Shown here: positions 8,112 through 15,745 of the stretch, one piece after another
How positions within the stretch are numbered: position 1 is the stretch's first letter
Layout: each line of letters opens with the position of its first letter
Assembly (NCBI GenBank): GCA_020847535.1
Contig: JADLBU010000053.1
Location: 58,955-122,954 of the forward strand
Length of the DNA: 64,000 nucleotides
Source of the DNA: Phycisphaerales bacterium
Lineage (GTDB): Bacteria; Planctomycetota; Phycisphaerae; Phycisphaerales; UBA1924
Direction: 5' to 3'
Made by a program: the position numbers and the translations under genes
The notes under the pieces: model-generated
What the model was told of the DNA's origin: nothing
What the model saw: the letters and a program-made list of their open reading frames with translations, nothing else
Database searches by the model: none

Positions 8112-8410
8112 GCACGACTTGGCTCCTGTCAATTCATGTGGAGATAGGGAAGTTGCTCGATACGCAGCGAGTACGCAAGCTGCGCACGATTCGCCATGTG
8201 TTTGGCTGTCAAATGCGCTGGCATTCATCCCTACTTGGCGGTACGCTGTCCGCGGGAGTGTCAGCCTGTGAGTGGATCCATCGCGAGAGGGTCGCGCCTC
8301 CGGCGACCGATGGGTGAATCGTGTACGGATTCGCGAACGGGTCTGACTGAGGTGTTGAGAGGGAGGTCGCGGCGGATGCCGCGATGGTCTTAGACGTAGG
8401 GAGCGTCGCC
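8112..8410. other. Intergenic stretch between NifU-like gene and csrA
   Basis: No convincing coding frame on either strand. The part close to csrA is rich in GGA-containing bases (for example GAGGGAGG around 8360), which is the sort of element CsrA can bind, but I cannot show a functional autoregulatory site. I see no terminator with a T-run behind the NifU-like gene. Confidence 0.4.
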
Positions 8411-8614
8411 ATGCTGGTCATCACGAGGCGTGAGGGTGAAGAAATCGTCATCGGGGATCCGAAGAACCCGATCGGCGTCGTCCGGATCGCCGCGATCAAG
8501 GGCGAAAGGGTGAGAGTCGCCTTCGACTTCCCCCGCGAAGTCGAGATCAACCGACGCGAGATCGCCAACCAGATCATCGCCGGCGAGCCCGCCGCCGCGG
8601 TCGCCGCGGAGTGA
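8411..8614 (+). CDS. csrA: Carbon storage regulator CsrA
   Basis: CsrA of 67 residues, an RNA-binding dimer that controls translation and stability of mRNAs with GGA motifs. It begins with the family signature MLVITRREGEEIVIGD and contains IGVVRIAAIKGERVRVAFDFP and REVEINRREIANQI, covering all five strands and the C-terminal helix. The conserved arginine and the VRVAFDFP stretch of the RNA-binding surface are present. An in-frame ATG nine codons upstream (8384) is rejected because the family starts at MLVI and an AGGGAG lies eight bases before 8411. The tail is Ala-rich. A strong terminator follows. No fliW or flagellar gene is next to it. Confidence 0.95.
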   Translation: MLVITRREGEEIVIGDPKNPIGVVRIAAIKGERVRVAFDFPREVEINRREIANQIIAGEPAAAVAAE

Positions 8615-8639
8615 CGGTACATCATTCATGAACCGAGTT

Positions 8640-8672
8640 ACCAGGATCGGCCTCCGATCCTGGTGTTCTTTG
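8640..8672 (+). terminator. Rho-independent terminator of csrA
   Basis: A perfect inverted repeat ACCAGGATCGG / CCGATCCTGGT (11-base arms, 3-base loop, 8640-8664) lies 26 bases after the csrA stop and is followed by the T-rich run GTTCTTTG. Confidence 0.85.
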
Positions 8673-8987
8673 TTTGGTGCAGCCCGTCTGTACCAATCAT
8701 CGCCGCCGGCGATGCACAAGCAACGCGGCGAGCGGGGCGAGGATCGCCACAGAACCTGCGGGAGGAACTCGTGCGCCGGCGCCGGGCTGTCCGCGAGGAA
8801 CTCTAACCAGGCAACCCCGGTCTCCGGCGTGCCTGAAGGGAGTTGCGGTAACGAAGCGTGCGGCCGCGGATTGTCACCAATGCGTGTCCGTCAGCCCCGA
8901 AGGCGTGATGCGATCGCTCCCGGTACCTGACAGCCGGCGAGATCTGGTTTCGAGCGCCCCTAACCCAATCCACAAATCACTGGCCTC
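8673..8987. other. Intergenic stretch behind csrA and the protein kinase gene
   Basis: This lies between the csrA terminator and the end of the convergent kinase gene. Frames exist on the plus strand but they are basic, Arg/Pro-rich and without any family pattern. I see no RNA gene, repeat or terminator for the kinase. Confidence 0.35.
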
Positions 8988-9896
8988 CTACGAGTCAGTC
9001 GGCGGATCGACATTGAACTTCGAATCGCTGAGGCCCTGTCGAGCGAGCAGGATGCCGTGGATGAGGTTGAGGCGATCCGAGACGACCTGCATGTCGGCGG
9101 GGCGGTTCTCGGGGTCGACCTCGACGCAATGCATGATGAGGTCGTTGAGCTTGGGGAGGATCTTCTTGTTGATCTCGATCGCGGGGATCGGCTTTGCCAT
9201 GAGCTTGGGGTCGAGGGAGCCCACCAGCGAATCGCCCTTGGCGAGCGCGGTAGGGATGAACTTGCGGGTGAGGATCCAGTACATCATCGCGCCGAGGTTG
9301 TAGATGTCGGTCTTGGCCGTGATGGGCTTGAGGTGGACTTGCTCGGGGGCGATGTAGTCGGGGGTGCCCTGGATTCGGGGCTTGACGGTGTTGAGCTTGC
9401 ACGCCTGGCCGAGGTCGATGATCTTGACGGTGCCCTTGTCATCGACGATGACGTTGTTGGGCTTCATGTCGGCGTGGGCGTAGCCGCGATCGTGCATGTG
9501 CGCCATCGCCGAGGCGGTCTGGTGGAAGATATGGACCGCCCCCTCGAAGGTCTTGGGGGGATGCACATCGATGGGCACCCCATCGACATGCTCCATGATC
9601 AGGAAGAGCTCCTTGACGGCGGTCAGGAGGCCGGCCTTCTTCTTGACGATCTTGTAGATCTTGCGGATCGCCGTGTGGTCGAGGTCTCCGGAGATCCTGC
9701 ACTCCATCTCGGCCTGTTCGAGGAAGCGGTCGTCCTTGGGGCCGAGCTTCTCAACGTGCTTGAGGGCCCAGACCTGCTTGGTCTCCGGGTCTTGGACGAG
9801 GTAGACGATCGACCGCGCGCCGCGGCCCAGCTCCGCCATGATGCGGAAACCTTCGACCACCTGCCCGACCTTGTACTCGGTCTGTTCCGGAGGCAT
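8988..9896 (-). CDS. Serine/threonine protein kinase, non-RD type
   Basis: A 302-residue protein that is a single Hanks-type kinase domain without a visible membrane anchor, so probably cytoplasmic. The glycine loop is AELGRGARSIVYLV, the ATP-binding lysine is Lys46 in WALKHVEKL, the catalytic loop is YAHADMKPNNVIV (Asp143), and the metal-binding aspartate is in IIDLGQA (161-163). Two features depart from the consensus: HRD is HAD, so the regulatory arginine is missing, and DFG is DLG. The catalytic residues themselves are kept, so the enzyme may be active without activation-loop phosphorylation. GTPDYIAPEQ marks the P+1 region. A hairpin sits 18 bases upstream of the start. Confidence 0.88.
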   Translation of the reverse strand: MPPEQTEYKVGQVVEGFRIMAELGRGARSIVYLVQDPETKQVWALKHVEKLGPKDDRFLEQAEMECRISGDLDHTAIRKIYKIVKKKAGLLTAVKELFLIMEHVDGVPIDVHPPKTFEGAVHIFHQTASAMAHMHDRGYAHADMKPNNVIVDDKGTVKIIDLGQACKLNTVKPRIQGTPDYIAPEQVHLKPITAKTDIYNLGAMMYWILTRKFIPTALAKGDSLVGSLDPKLMAKPIPAIEINKKILPKLNDLIMHCVEVDPENRPADMQVVSDRLNLIHGILLARQGLSDSKFNVDPPTDS

Positions 9897-10276
9897 TGCC
9901 GCGATTCACACCCTTCGGTCGCTATCGGACCGAAACCCGCCCCCCAAGCATTCACGCGTGCCGGGACAAACGCAGCGCCAGGTGCGGGGAAGCTCGCCGG
10001 CTCTGCGGAGGCCCGTTCTAGAGTCACCGAGCCGGGAGAGGGCCTCGAAGTCCCGGGTCAGACGGTACGCACTCCAAACCCCGAACGCGGTTTGCCGGGG
10101 TGGGAAGCCGGTGAGTATCGGAGATCCAACCGGAAAAGGCAATCCAAGGTTCCCGATTCGGTCGCGTATCGGGGCACAACGCGGCCGGCAGGAATCGATT
10201 GCGCGTACTCCCAGGAAGAACCTAGATCACGGCCATTGATGATATTTGGGATTCGAACCGGGTGTGTGACGCCGGC
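9897..10276. other. Intergenic stretch upstream of the kinase, with a small hairpin
   Basis: No convincing gene. At 9914-9934 there is a perfect 7-base inverted repeat TTCGGTC / GACCGAA with a 7-base loop, in the leader of the kinase gene; this could be an operator or leader hairpin. The rest is unstructured to the eye. A GGGATTCGAACC at 10248-10259 recalls a tRNA T-arm, but the flanks do not pair. Confidence 0.35.
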
Positions 10277-10966
10277 TCAGTGCATCGCCGAAGCAAGCCG
10301 CTCGTGGAAAACAGCCCCCGGGAAGAAGCGTCCGGGGCTTCGGTCCCTGGCGATGTCGCTTTCCAGGCGGACGTTCTCGGCGGGGATGCCCAGGCGCTGC
10401 GCCAGGGTGCCCACGAGATCGACCAGACGATCGATCTGGGCCGGGGAGAACTCACCCTGCTCTCCATCCCCGACAAGGCTGATCCAGATCGCGTTCTGGT
10501 TGTACCAGCGGCCATCCGATCCGCTCGCCGAGCCGGTTGCCTGCTGGAGCAGCCAGCGGTGATCGACGTACAGGCCGCCTTCATCCATCCCACGTCCGTT
10601 GCCGACCAGGAAATGGAATTGGGACGTTGCCGGCTTGGCGGCGAGCGTCTCGGGCGTGCCCGAACTGGTGCCGCTGTGCTGGATCACGATCGCCTTCCAG
10701 CGAGAACGCTCAATGGGCTGGCGGGTGCGGAAGATCTGATCGATCGAGGGGGGCTGATCGGAGTTGACCACGGAGGCGAGCGCCAGGCCGTCCAGACGCG
10801 GCGTCGAGCCCGAGCGGTCCAGGAGCCAGAGAGCTCCACCCACGGCGGTCATGGCCATCACGAGGACGGCCCAGACGGCCTGAGTCCGGGTGACGGGCGA
10901 GCCGGAAGTGCTTGGATCTGTGCTGTTGCGCTGGCGATTCACGAGCTTTGCCCTGCTGCTTGGCAT
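10277..10966 (-). CDS. N-acetylmuramoyl-L-alanine amidase-like protein, zinc site degenerate
   Basis: A 229-residue protein with one membrane segment (about residues 30-48) and an amidase_2/PGRP-like domain outside the cytoplasm. The fold signature is visible in WKAIVIQHSGTSSGTPETLA, SQFHFLVGNG, NQNAIWISLVGDGEQGEF and PAQIDRLVDLVGTLAQRLG. In active members the second zinc histidine comes next, in a H(R)D element, and the third ligand in a CPG motif. Here the matching places read RLESDIA and RSPGRFFP, so the histidine is replaced by glutamate and the cysteine by serine. It probably binds peptidoglycan without cutting it, or uses altered ligands. The degeneracy is seen; the loss of activity is inferred. 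Confidence 0.65.
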   Translation of the reverse strand: MPSSRAKLVNRQRNSTDPSTSGSPVTRTQAVWAVLVMAMTAVGGALWLLDRSGSTPRLDGLALASVVNSDQPPSIDQIFRTRQPIERSRWKAIVIQHSGTSSGTPETLAAKPATSQFHFLVGNGRGMDEGGLYVDHRWLLQQATGSASGSDGRWYNQNAIWISLVGDGEQGEFSPAQIDRLVDLVGTLAQRLGIPAENVRLESDIARDRSPGRFFPGAVFHERLASAMH

Positions 10967-11259
10967 CGAACCTCTTCCCCCTCGAACGCCGTCCCCGATT
11001 GCCGTGTTGACCTCTTCTCCCGAGATTGTCGCTCACAAAAGCGAAAAAGCCCAGTTCGAGAATCATCGGCACGGCGAGTTACTCGTCTCACAATGCGACG
11101 AAACAAACGATCGCCAAAGGTGTTATCGTCGCCCACGCGAGTAGATGTTCAAAGAGTGTAACGGGCATGCCACCCGTGGCAACAAAAGCGAGGGTCCAGA
11201 CTGTGCAATCTGTCCGGGTAGTCTACCTCTTGTAGTGATCCCGCCGCGGGCGGGCACTA

Positions 11260-11511
11260 TTACTCGTTTTCGAGCAGCCGACCGCGTAAATTGGGCTTCT
11301 TCTGGCCGAATTCGTCTTCTTGATAGGCGGCCGGCCGCTGCGAGCGGATCGCATCGTACCTGTCATACGGGCTGCGCTCCTCATCCGGAGCGAAGAGAGC
11401 CTTCTGACACCCCGACATGAGCACGCCCGCGATTGCGGCGCTCAGCGGCAGCAGCAAGAAGGCTCGGTTGAATTGGGGAGGAGCCGGCTCAGGCCTCGAA
11501 ACGGTGCCCAT
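11260..11511 (-). CDS. Small predicted lipoprotein
   Basis: An 83-residue product from the ATG at 11511; an upstream ATG at 11547 is also in frame but gives a longer charged leader. The N-terminal part reads RAFLLLPLSAAIAGVLMSGC, a lipoprotein signal with the lipobox Cys at about residue 35. The mature part is short, hydrophilic and Arg/Glu/Tyr-rich (APDEERSPYDRYDAIRSQRP) and ends in RLLENE. I recognise no family. It stands alone on the minus strand; a GC-rich hairpin CCCGCC/GGCGGG lies about 10-30 bases behind the stop but lacks a T-run. Confidence 0.6.
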   Translation of the reverse strand: MGTVSRPEPAPPQFNRAFLLLPLSAAIAGVLMSGCQKALFAPDEERSPYDRYDAIRSQRPAAYQEDEFGQKKPNLRGRLLENE

Positions 11512-11652
11512 GTGCGCAGTGTACCGCCCAGCAAAGCTGTGCGGCACACCGGAGGAGAGAGAGAGTCGTATCAGTCACAGGTCTTGAGCGGACCGGACAA
11601 AGGAAAATCGAGTCGTACCCAGAAATTGATACGGCAAAGCCCTCACTGAGGT

Positions 11653-12240
11653 TCACCATTTATGAACAAGACGGGTGCCAGACTGTGCCGTTTTTGCGCT
11701 GGGAAGTTCAAACCGGCCATCGGTGCGAACTAACACCAAACGTTTTGTTATCAATTGCCTGATTCCTTCGTAGGCAGCTGCGCATACGGCGGTGGCGAGG
11801 TTGAGGGAACGCTCCTGGGCGAGCATGGGGAAGCTCAGGGTGTGGTCCGGGTGTGCATCGAGAAGTGATGCGGGGAGGCCGGCGGTTTCCTTTCCGAAGA
11901 GCATGTAGTCGCCGGGCTCAAAGGCTGCATCAAAGACGCTTCGCGAGGATCTGGTGCTGAAGAGCCACAGCCTGCGCGGGGACTGGTGCCGCATGAACGC
12001 ATCGACGGAGAGGTGCTCGGTGACGTCGAGGCGGGGCCAGTAGTCGAGTCCGGCGCGGCGACAGGCCTTGGCGCTGGTGTCGAAGCCGAGCGGGTGGATG
12101 AGATGAAGCGAACAGCCGGTGGCAACGCAGGTGCGGCCGATGTTGCCAGTGTTGTTGGGGATTTCCGGTTCGTGCAGGACGATGTGAAAAAGCGGCGCTG
12201 GTCGCGCCGCCTGGTGAGTGTGCTCGCGATCGGTTGTCAC
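11653..12240 (-). CDS. trmL: tRNA (cytidine(34)-2'-O)-methyltransferase TrmL
   Basis: A 195-residue SpoU-class (SPOUT) methyltransferase that 2'-O-methylates the wobble base of tRNA-Leu isoacceptors. The sequence shows the family order: HEPEIPNNTGNIGRTCVATG at the N-terminus, LIHPLGFD, GLDYWPRLDVTEH, LFGKETAGLP (the SAM-binding knot), and SLNLATAVCAAAYEGIRQ at the C-terminus. The motif-1 Asn-Arg pair (NTGNIGR) and the knot glycine are intact. About 16 N-terminal and 25 C-terminal residues extend beyond the common length. It starts 20 bases after the stop of the upstream thioredoxin-like gene on the same strand, so the two are probably in one operon. Confidence 0.9.
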   Translation of the reverse strand: MTTDREHTHQAARPAPLFHIVLHEPEIPNNTGNIGRTCVATGCSLHLIHPLGFDTSAKACRRAGLDYWPRLDVTEHLSVDAFMRHQSPRRLWLFSTRSSRSVFDAAFEPGDYMLFGKETAGLPASLLDAHPDHTLSFPMLAQERSLNLATAVCAAAYEGIRQLITKRLVLVRTDGRFELPSAKTAQSGTRLVHKW

Positions 12241-12260
12241 CCGAGTGTCCTTGGCCGTGC

Positions 12261-13616
12261 CTACTTGGACTTGTTCTTGACGTACGCCGCATCGGCTGCA
12301 CGGCGGGCCTTGACGGCCGGATCCAAGGCGAGCGTGTTGTCCAGGTGCGACATGAAGGATGGGTGCTGGGCCCAGCCTGAAAAGCGCACGGTGCCATCGC
12401 TCGAGCAGACGACCACATAGGGAATCGGGATCGTCTCGACGGTGGTGTTTTCCCCTCCGCGGGTGGCGGTGAGGAGCTGGCCGCTGGGCTCGATGTACGT
12501 GGAGTGATGGAGCGCCTTGCCGCGGGTGAAGGCCGCGACGCGTGCCTGGAGCTTGGCGGGATCCTCCTGCTTTTCCTCGTTGCCCGAGCTGTCCTTGGGG
12601 AACCTGGTGAGGATGCCCATGACGGCGACATCCCGGCCCCGTGCCTTCTGGAGGTCATCCATCTGCTGCATGACCGAGTAGGTGCGGTGCTCGTCGAAAT
12701 CCCAGAAATAGATCACCCAGACGCGGCCCTGGAGCTCGGGCTTTTCGCCGATCCAGCCCTCACCCTCGGGGATCTGGATCGACGGCGGCGCTTTCTTGTC
12801 GTCGGATGATGAGCTGTTCTCGTCCTTGAGCTGGATCAGCGTCTTGGGGAACCTGGCATCGAGATAGGCCTCGGGGGAGGGGGCCACGAACCCGGGAGGG
12901 ATCGCGGGGATCGAGGACATGTCGAACGCATCACGCGCGTTGGCACTGCGGGCGGCATCCCGGCGCTTTTTCTCGGCTTCGTCGGCGAGCTTGCCATTGA
13001 CGCCGGCGGCGGTCTCGGCGGACTCGGCGAGCAGCATCTTGATCGCCGGCTCGACCGACTCGGTGGCGATGTCCGCGAAGCGGAGCTGGCCGGCGCGGTC
13101 GATCAGGTAGCAATCCGGATCCCCATCGGAGTCGATGGCACGGCGGAAGTCACCCTTCTCGTCATAGCCGACGAAGAACTTGGAGACCCTGGCGGCGTCG
13201 ACGATGCCGGGGAGTTTCTGGGCTTCATCCCAGCCCTGGGAATCGTGGACGGCGATCACGACCAGGCCCTGGTTGGCGGAGAGTTCCGCGAGCTTGCGGG
13301 CGTTCTCCATGGCGCGCTTGGAGGTGGGGTGGTAGTACTTCCATGTGCAGACCAGCACGACCTGGCCTGACATGTCGGTGGCGGTGGGGGCCTTCTCTCC
13401 GAGCCACTTGTTGACCTTGGAGAGCGCTGTGGCATCGAAGGCCTCGAGTTCCTTTGCGGTCAGGCTCTCGCGGTGGGCGCCGCTCCCCTCGCGCACGATC
13501 TCAGGGTTGACGATCGTCTTCTTGACGGGCTGGGCCAGGGTCGATGTAGAGAGCCCGGCGAGGGTCGCGAAGGCCAGCAGCAGATGCGGCGTCGTGAGGA
13601 TCGAGCGGTGCGACAT
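12261..13616 (-). CDS. Secreted tandem thioredoxin-like protein lacking redox cysteines
   Basis: A 451-residue protein from ATG 13616, chosen because GGAGG lies upstream and a clean signal peptide follows (hydrophobic core ending STSTLAQ). Two thioredoxin/TlpA-like units are visible. The first (about residues 60-200) contains GQVVLVCTWKYYHPTSKRAM and DPDCYLIDRAGQLRF. The second (about 275-430) contains GRVWVIYFWDFDEHRTYSVM and IPYVVVCSSDGTVRFSGW. At the position of the CxxC motif both units have none (YYHPTS and FDEHRT), so classical disulfide exchange is unlikely. It lies upstream of trmL by 20 bases. A structural or binding role is more likely than redox chemistry, but that is inference. 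Confidence 0.7.
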   Translation of the reverse strand: MSHRSILTTPHLLLAFATLAGLSTSTLAQPVKKTIVNPEIVREGSGAHRESLTAKELEAFDATALSKVNKWLGEKAPTATDMSGQVVLVCTWKYYHPTSKRAMENARKLAELSANQGLVVIAVHDSQGWDEAQKLPGIVDAARVSKFFVGYDEKGDFRRAIDSDGDPDCYLIDRAGQLRFADIATESVEPAIKMLLAESAETAAGVNGKLADEAEKKRRDAARSANARDAFDMSSIPAIPPGFVAPSPEAYLDARFPKTLIQLKDENSSSSDDKKAPPSIQIPEGEGWIGEKPELQGRVWVIYFWDFDEHRTYSVMQQMDDLQKARGRDVAVMGILTRFPKDSSGNEEKQEDPAKLQARVAAFTRGKALHHSTYIEPSGQLLTATRGGENTTVETIPIPYVVVCSSDGTVRFSGWAQHPSFMSHLDNTLALDPAVKARRAADAAYVKNKSK

Positions 13617-13851
13617 GATCGAGGAACCTCCGGTGCGATGGATGCAAAGGCGGAGGGCCAGCTCGCTCCCGCCTGTGGAGACACAACAGGACCGCCAACC
13701 AATCCCCGGCACGAAAAGTACCCAAACCCATCGTCAGGGGACATGGGTTTAGACGCATCATCATATCGATCGGTTCACACCGCGGCGGTGGATCCTGTCA
13801 CGGCGGGGTCACTTCCTCGGCTGTTTGACCGCATGCCTGGCCCTCCTGACT

Positions 13852-14685
13852 TCAGGCGTCCGGCTGGGCCAGGCGGGAGAGGGCGATCCCGGCAGCGACC
13901 ACGACGTTGAGGGAATCGACGCCGTGGGTCATCGGGATCCGAATGTGGCGCCCGCCGGCCCGGGCGATCTGGTCGAGGGTCCGGGGCTGCAATCCAGGCC
14001 CTTCAGCACCCAGAACCAGGGCCAGCTTGCCGCGTTCGCTGGCGGAGGCCTGCAGGGGCTGGGCGGCCGGATCGGGCGTCAGGGCGAGCGTCGGGAAGCC
14101 ACGCGCTGCCAGGAGTTCCCAAAGCCCGGAATCGAGTTCAGTGACGGTGAACGGCACCCGCAAGGCGTGGCCGATCGAGACGCGGAGGGCTTTTCGATAG
14201 AGCGGATCGCAGCAGCCGGGGCTCAGGAGAACGGCTGCGTGCGGCCCGCCCAAGGCGGCGGTGGTCCGGAAGATGCCGCCGATGTTGTCGTGGTTGGAGA
14301 GGCCTTCGAGAATGACCAGCGTGCGGCTGTCGGCGATGAGCTGGCGAGCGTCAAGGGGTGCGATGCGCTGGCCGCACGCGAGCACGCCGCGGTGGAGATG
14401 AAAGCCGGTGATGGAATCGATGACGGATTGATCTGCCTCGTAGATTGGCACGGTGCCGGGCACGTGCGCAAGGGCATCGCGCATCGGCTCGACCTTGCTG
14501 CGTTCAATCAGCACCGACCTGGTGATGAACCTGGATCGCAGCAGTTCGCGAACCACCAGAGGGCCTTCGGCGATGAAGAGGCCATCGCGGGCGGCGAGCG
14601 CTGCATCCTTGAGGTTTGCGTATTCGGGGATCCTTGGGTCGGAGGGTTCGCGGATGGGTATCGTGTGCAGCGAACCGGGGGTCAC
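13852..14685 (-). CDS. SpoU/TrmH-family RNA 2'-O-methyltransferase
   Basis: A 277-residue protein with the RNA 2'-O-ribose methyltransferase substrate-binding domain at the N-terminus (ARDGLFIAEGPLVVRELL) and a SpoU catalytic domain. Family motifs are VILEGLSNHDNIGGIFRTTA (motif 1 with Asn and Arg), LVLGAEGPGL (motif 2) and HIRIPMTHGVDSLNVVVAAG (motif 3), which form the trefoil knot and bind SAM. The likely target is an rRNA or tRNA ribose, but the position cannot be read from sequence. It diverges from uppP; the 63 bases between them must serve both. Not part of the operon with trmL, since 235 bases and the start of the thioredoxin-like gene lie between. Confidence 0.9.
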   Translation of the reverse strand: MTPGSLHTIPIREPSDPRIPEYANLKDAALAARDGLFIAEGPLVVRELLRSRFITRSVLIERSKVEPMRDALAHVPGTVPIYEADQSVIDSITGFHLHRGVLACGQRIAPLDARQLIADSRTLVILEGLSNHDNIGGIFRTTAALGGPHAAVLLSPGCCDPLYRKALRVSIGHALRVPFTVTELDSGLWELLAARGFPTLALTPDPAAQPLQASASERGKLALVLGAEGPGLQPRTLDQIARAGGRHIRIPMTHGVDSLNVVVAAGIALSRLAQPDA

Positions 14686-14737
14686 GGTCGATGGTACGGA
14701 GGCGGAAGTGACGAAGGCACCGAGTCACGGAGTGAAC

Positions 14738-14743
14738 AGGAGG
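14738..14743 (+). promoter_or_regulatory. Ribosome binding site that fixes the TTG start of uppP
   Basis: AGGAGG is a full anti-Shine-Dalgarno match five bases before TTG 14749. The upstream in-frame extension has no such site and is antisense to the SpoU gene. Confidence 0.8.
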
Positions 14744-14748
14744 ATTGC

Positions 14749-15690
14749 TTGGAGATCTGGCAGGCGGTCACATTGGGGCTGGTGGAGGGCATCACCGAGT
14801 ACCTGCCGGTGAGTTCGACGGGGCATCTGATCCTGGCATCGAGCCTGATGGGGTTGGACACGCCCGAGGCGAGGCTGGCGATCAACGACTTCAATATCGT
14901 GGTGCAGGGTGGGGCGATTCTGGCGGTCGCGGGTCTCTACTGGCCCCGCATGGTGCAGATGGTCAAGGGGCTCCTGGGTCGCGACAACGCGGGCTTCGGG
15001 TTGTTTGTCAATCTATGCATCGCGTTTGTGCCGGCGGCGATCGTGGGGTTTCTGGCGCACGACTGGATCGAGGCCAAGCTCTTTCACGCCGGTCCGGTGC
15101 TCGCGGCGATCCTGCTGGGGGGGCTTTTCATGATGGTGGTGGAGGCGCGGTACTCGGGGAGGCTGGCGCCGCCGCGTGCTCGCGGCGGGTACAAGTCGAT
15201 TGAAGAGGTGACTCCGCTGGATGCCCTGAAGATCGGTGCGCTGCAGTGCCTGTCACTGTGGCCGGGGATGAGCCGGTCGATGATGTGCATCGTGGGTGGG
15301 TATGTCGTGGGGCTGCGCCCGCGAGCGGCGGCGGAGTTCAGCTTTCTGCTGGGACTGCCGACGCTGACGGCGGCGTGTCTGTACAGCCTGCTGAAGAACC
15401 TGCACAACGCCAGCAAGCATGGGACGCCCAATCTTTTCGAGACGCTGGGGATCACCGCGGTGGTGGTGGGGATCGCGGTCGCGACCGTTTCGGCTGCGCT
15501 GGCGATCCGATGGCTGGTGGGGTTTCTGGCGAAGTACGGCCTGCAGGCGTTCGCGTGGTACCGGATCGCGCTGTTTGTGGTTTTGACGGTCCTGAGCCTG
15601 GCGGGCGTGGTGCAGATTGGGGCGATACCGTCCGAGAACATCGATGAGGGGCAGGACATGCCAAAGGCGGCGGCCCTGATCGATCGATGA
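14749..15690 (+). CDS. uppP: Undecaprenyl-diphosphatase UppP (BacA)
   Basis: A 313-residue integral membrane phosphatase that recycles undecaprenyl diphosphate for cell-wall and polysaccharide synthesis. The start is a TTG giving (M)EIWQAVTLGLVEG, and there is no ATG in frame near the family's N-terminus. The two catalytic regions are present: EGITEYLPVSSTGHLIL near the N-terminus and PGMSRSMMCIVGGYVVGL in the second half, with the Glu, Ser and Arg residues of the active site. About eight membrane helices can be drawn. A loop of about 15 residues (ARYSGRLAPPRARGGYKS) and a C-terminal tail of about 25 polar residues go beyond the usual length of about 270. It is followed by an inverted repeat and serA. 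Confidence 0.92.
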   Translation: MEIWQAVTLGLVEGITEYLPVSSTGHLILASSLMGLDTPEARLAINDFNIVVQGGAILAVAGLYWPRMVQMVKGLLGRDNAGFGLFVNLCIAFVPAAIVGFLAHDWIEAKLFHAGPVLAAILLGGLFMMVVEARYSGRLAPPRARGGYKSIEEVTPLDALKIGALQCLSLWPGMSRSMMCIVGGYVVGLRPRAAAEFSFLLGLPTLTAACLYSLLKNLHNASKHGTPNLFETLGITAVVVGIAVATVSAALAIRWLVGFLAKYGLQAFAWYRIALFVVLTVLSLAGVVQIGAIPSENIDEGQDMPKAAALIDR

Positions 15691-15699
15691 TGCTGGACC

Positions 15700-15714
15700 G
15701 GGGAACGGTTCCCC
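15700..15714. repeat. Inverted repeat between uppP and serA
   Basis: GGGGAAC-G-GTTCCCC is a perfect 7-base dyad ten bases behind the uppP stop. It could be a weak terminator (only TTC follows) or an operator for serA, whose start is 32 bases downstream. Confidence 0.4.
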
Positions 15715-15745
15715 TTCGCAGACCCTCAACGAGAACCTCCCGCGC

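Noticed and set aside
7752..8228. N-terminal extension of the lipoprotein frame
   Set aside because: It is antisense to the NifU-like gene, and the lipoprotein signal starts at 7751.
8674..9303. 209-codon plus-strand frame between csrA and the kinase
   Set aside because: Half of it is antisense to the kinase and the rest has no coding character.
10248..10260. GGGATTCGAACC resembles a tRNA T-arm
   Set aside because: The flanking bases pair at only two positions and no acceptor or anticodon stem can be drawn.
9057..10562. 501-codon plus-strand frame
   Set aside because: Antisense to the kinase and amidase genes, with Val/Asp/Gly bias typical of mirror frames in GC-rich DNA.
13825..14748. 5' extension of the uppP frame by about 300 codons
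   Set aside because: It is antisense to the SpoU methyltransferase and lies upstream of a TTG with an ideal ribosome site.
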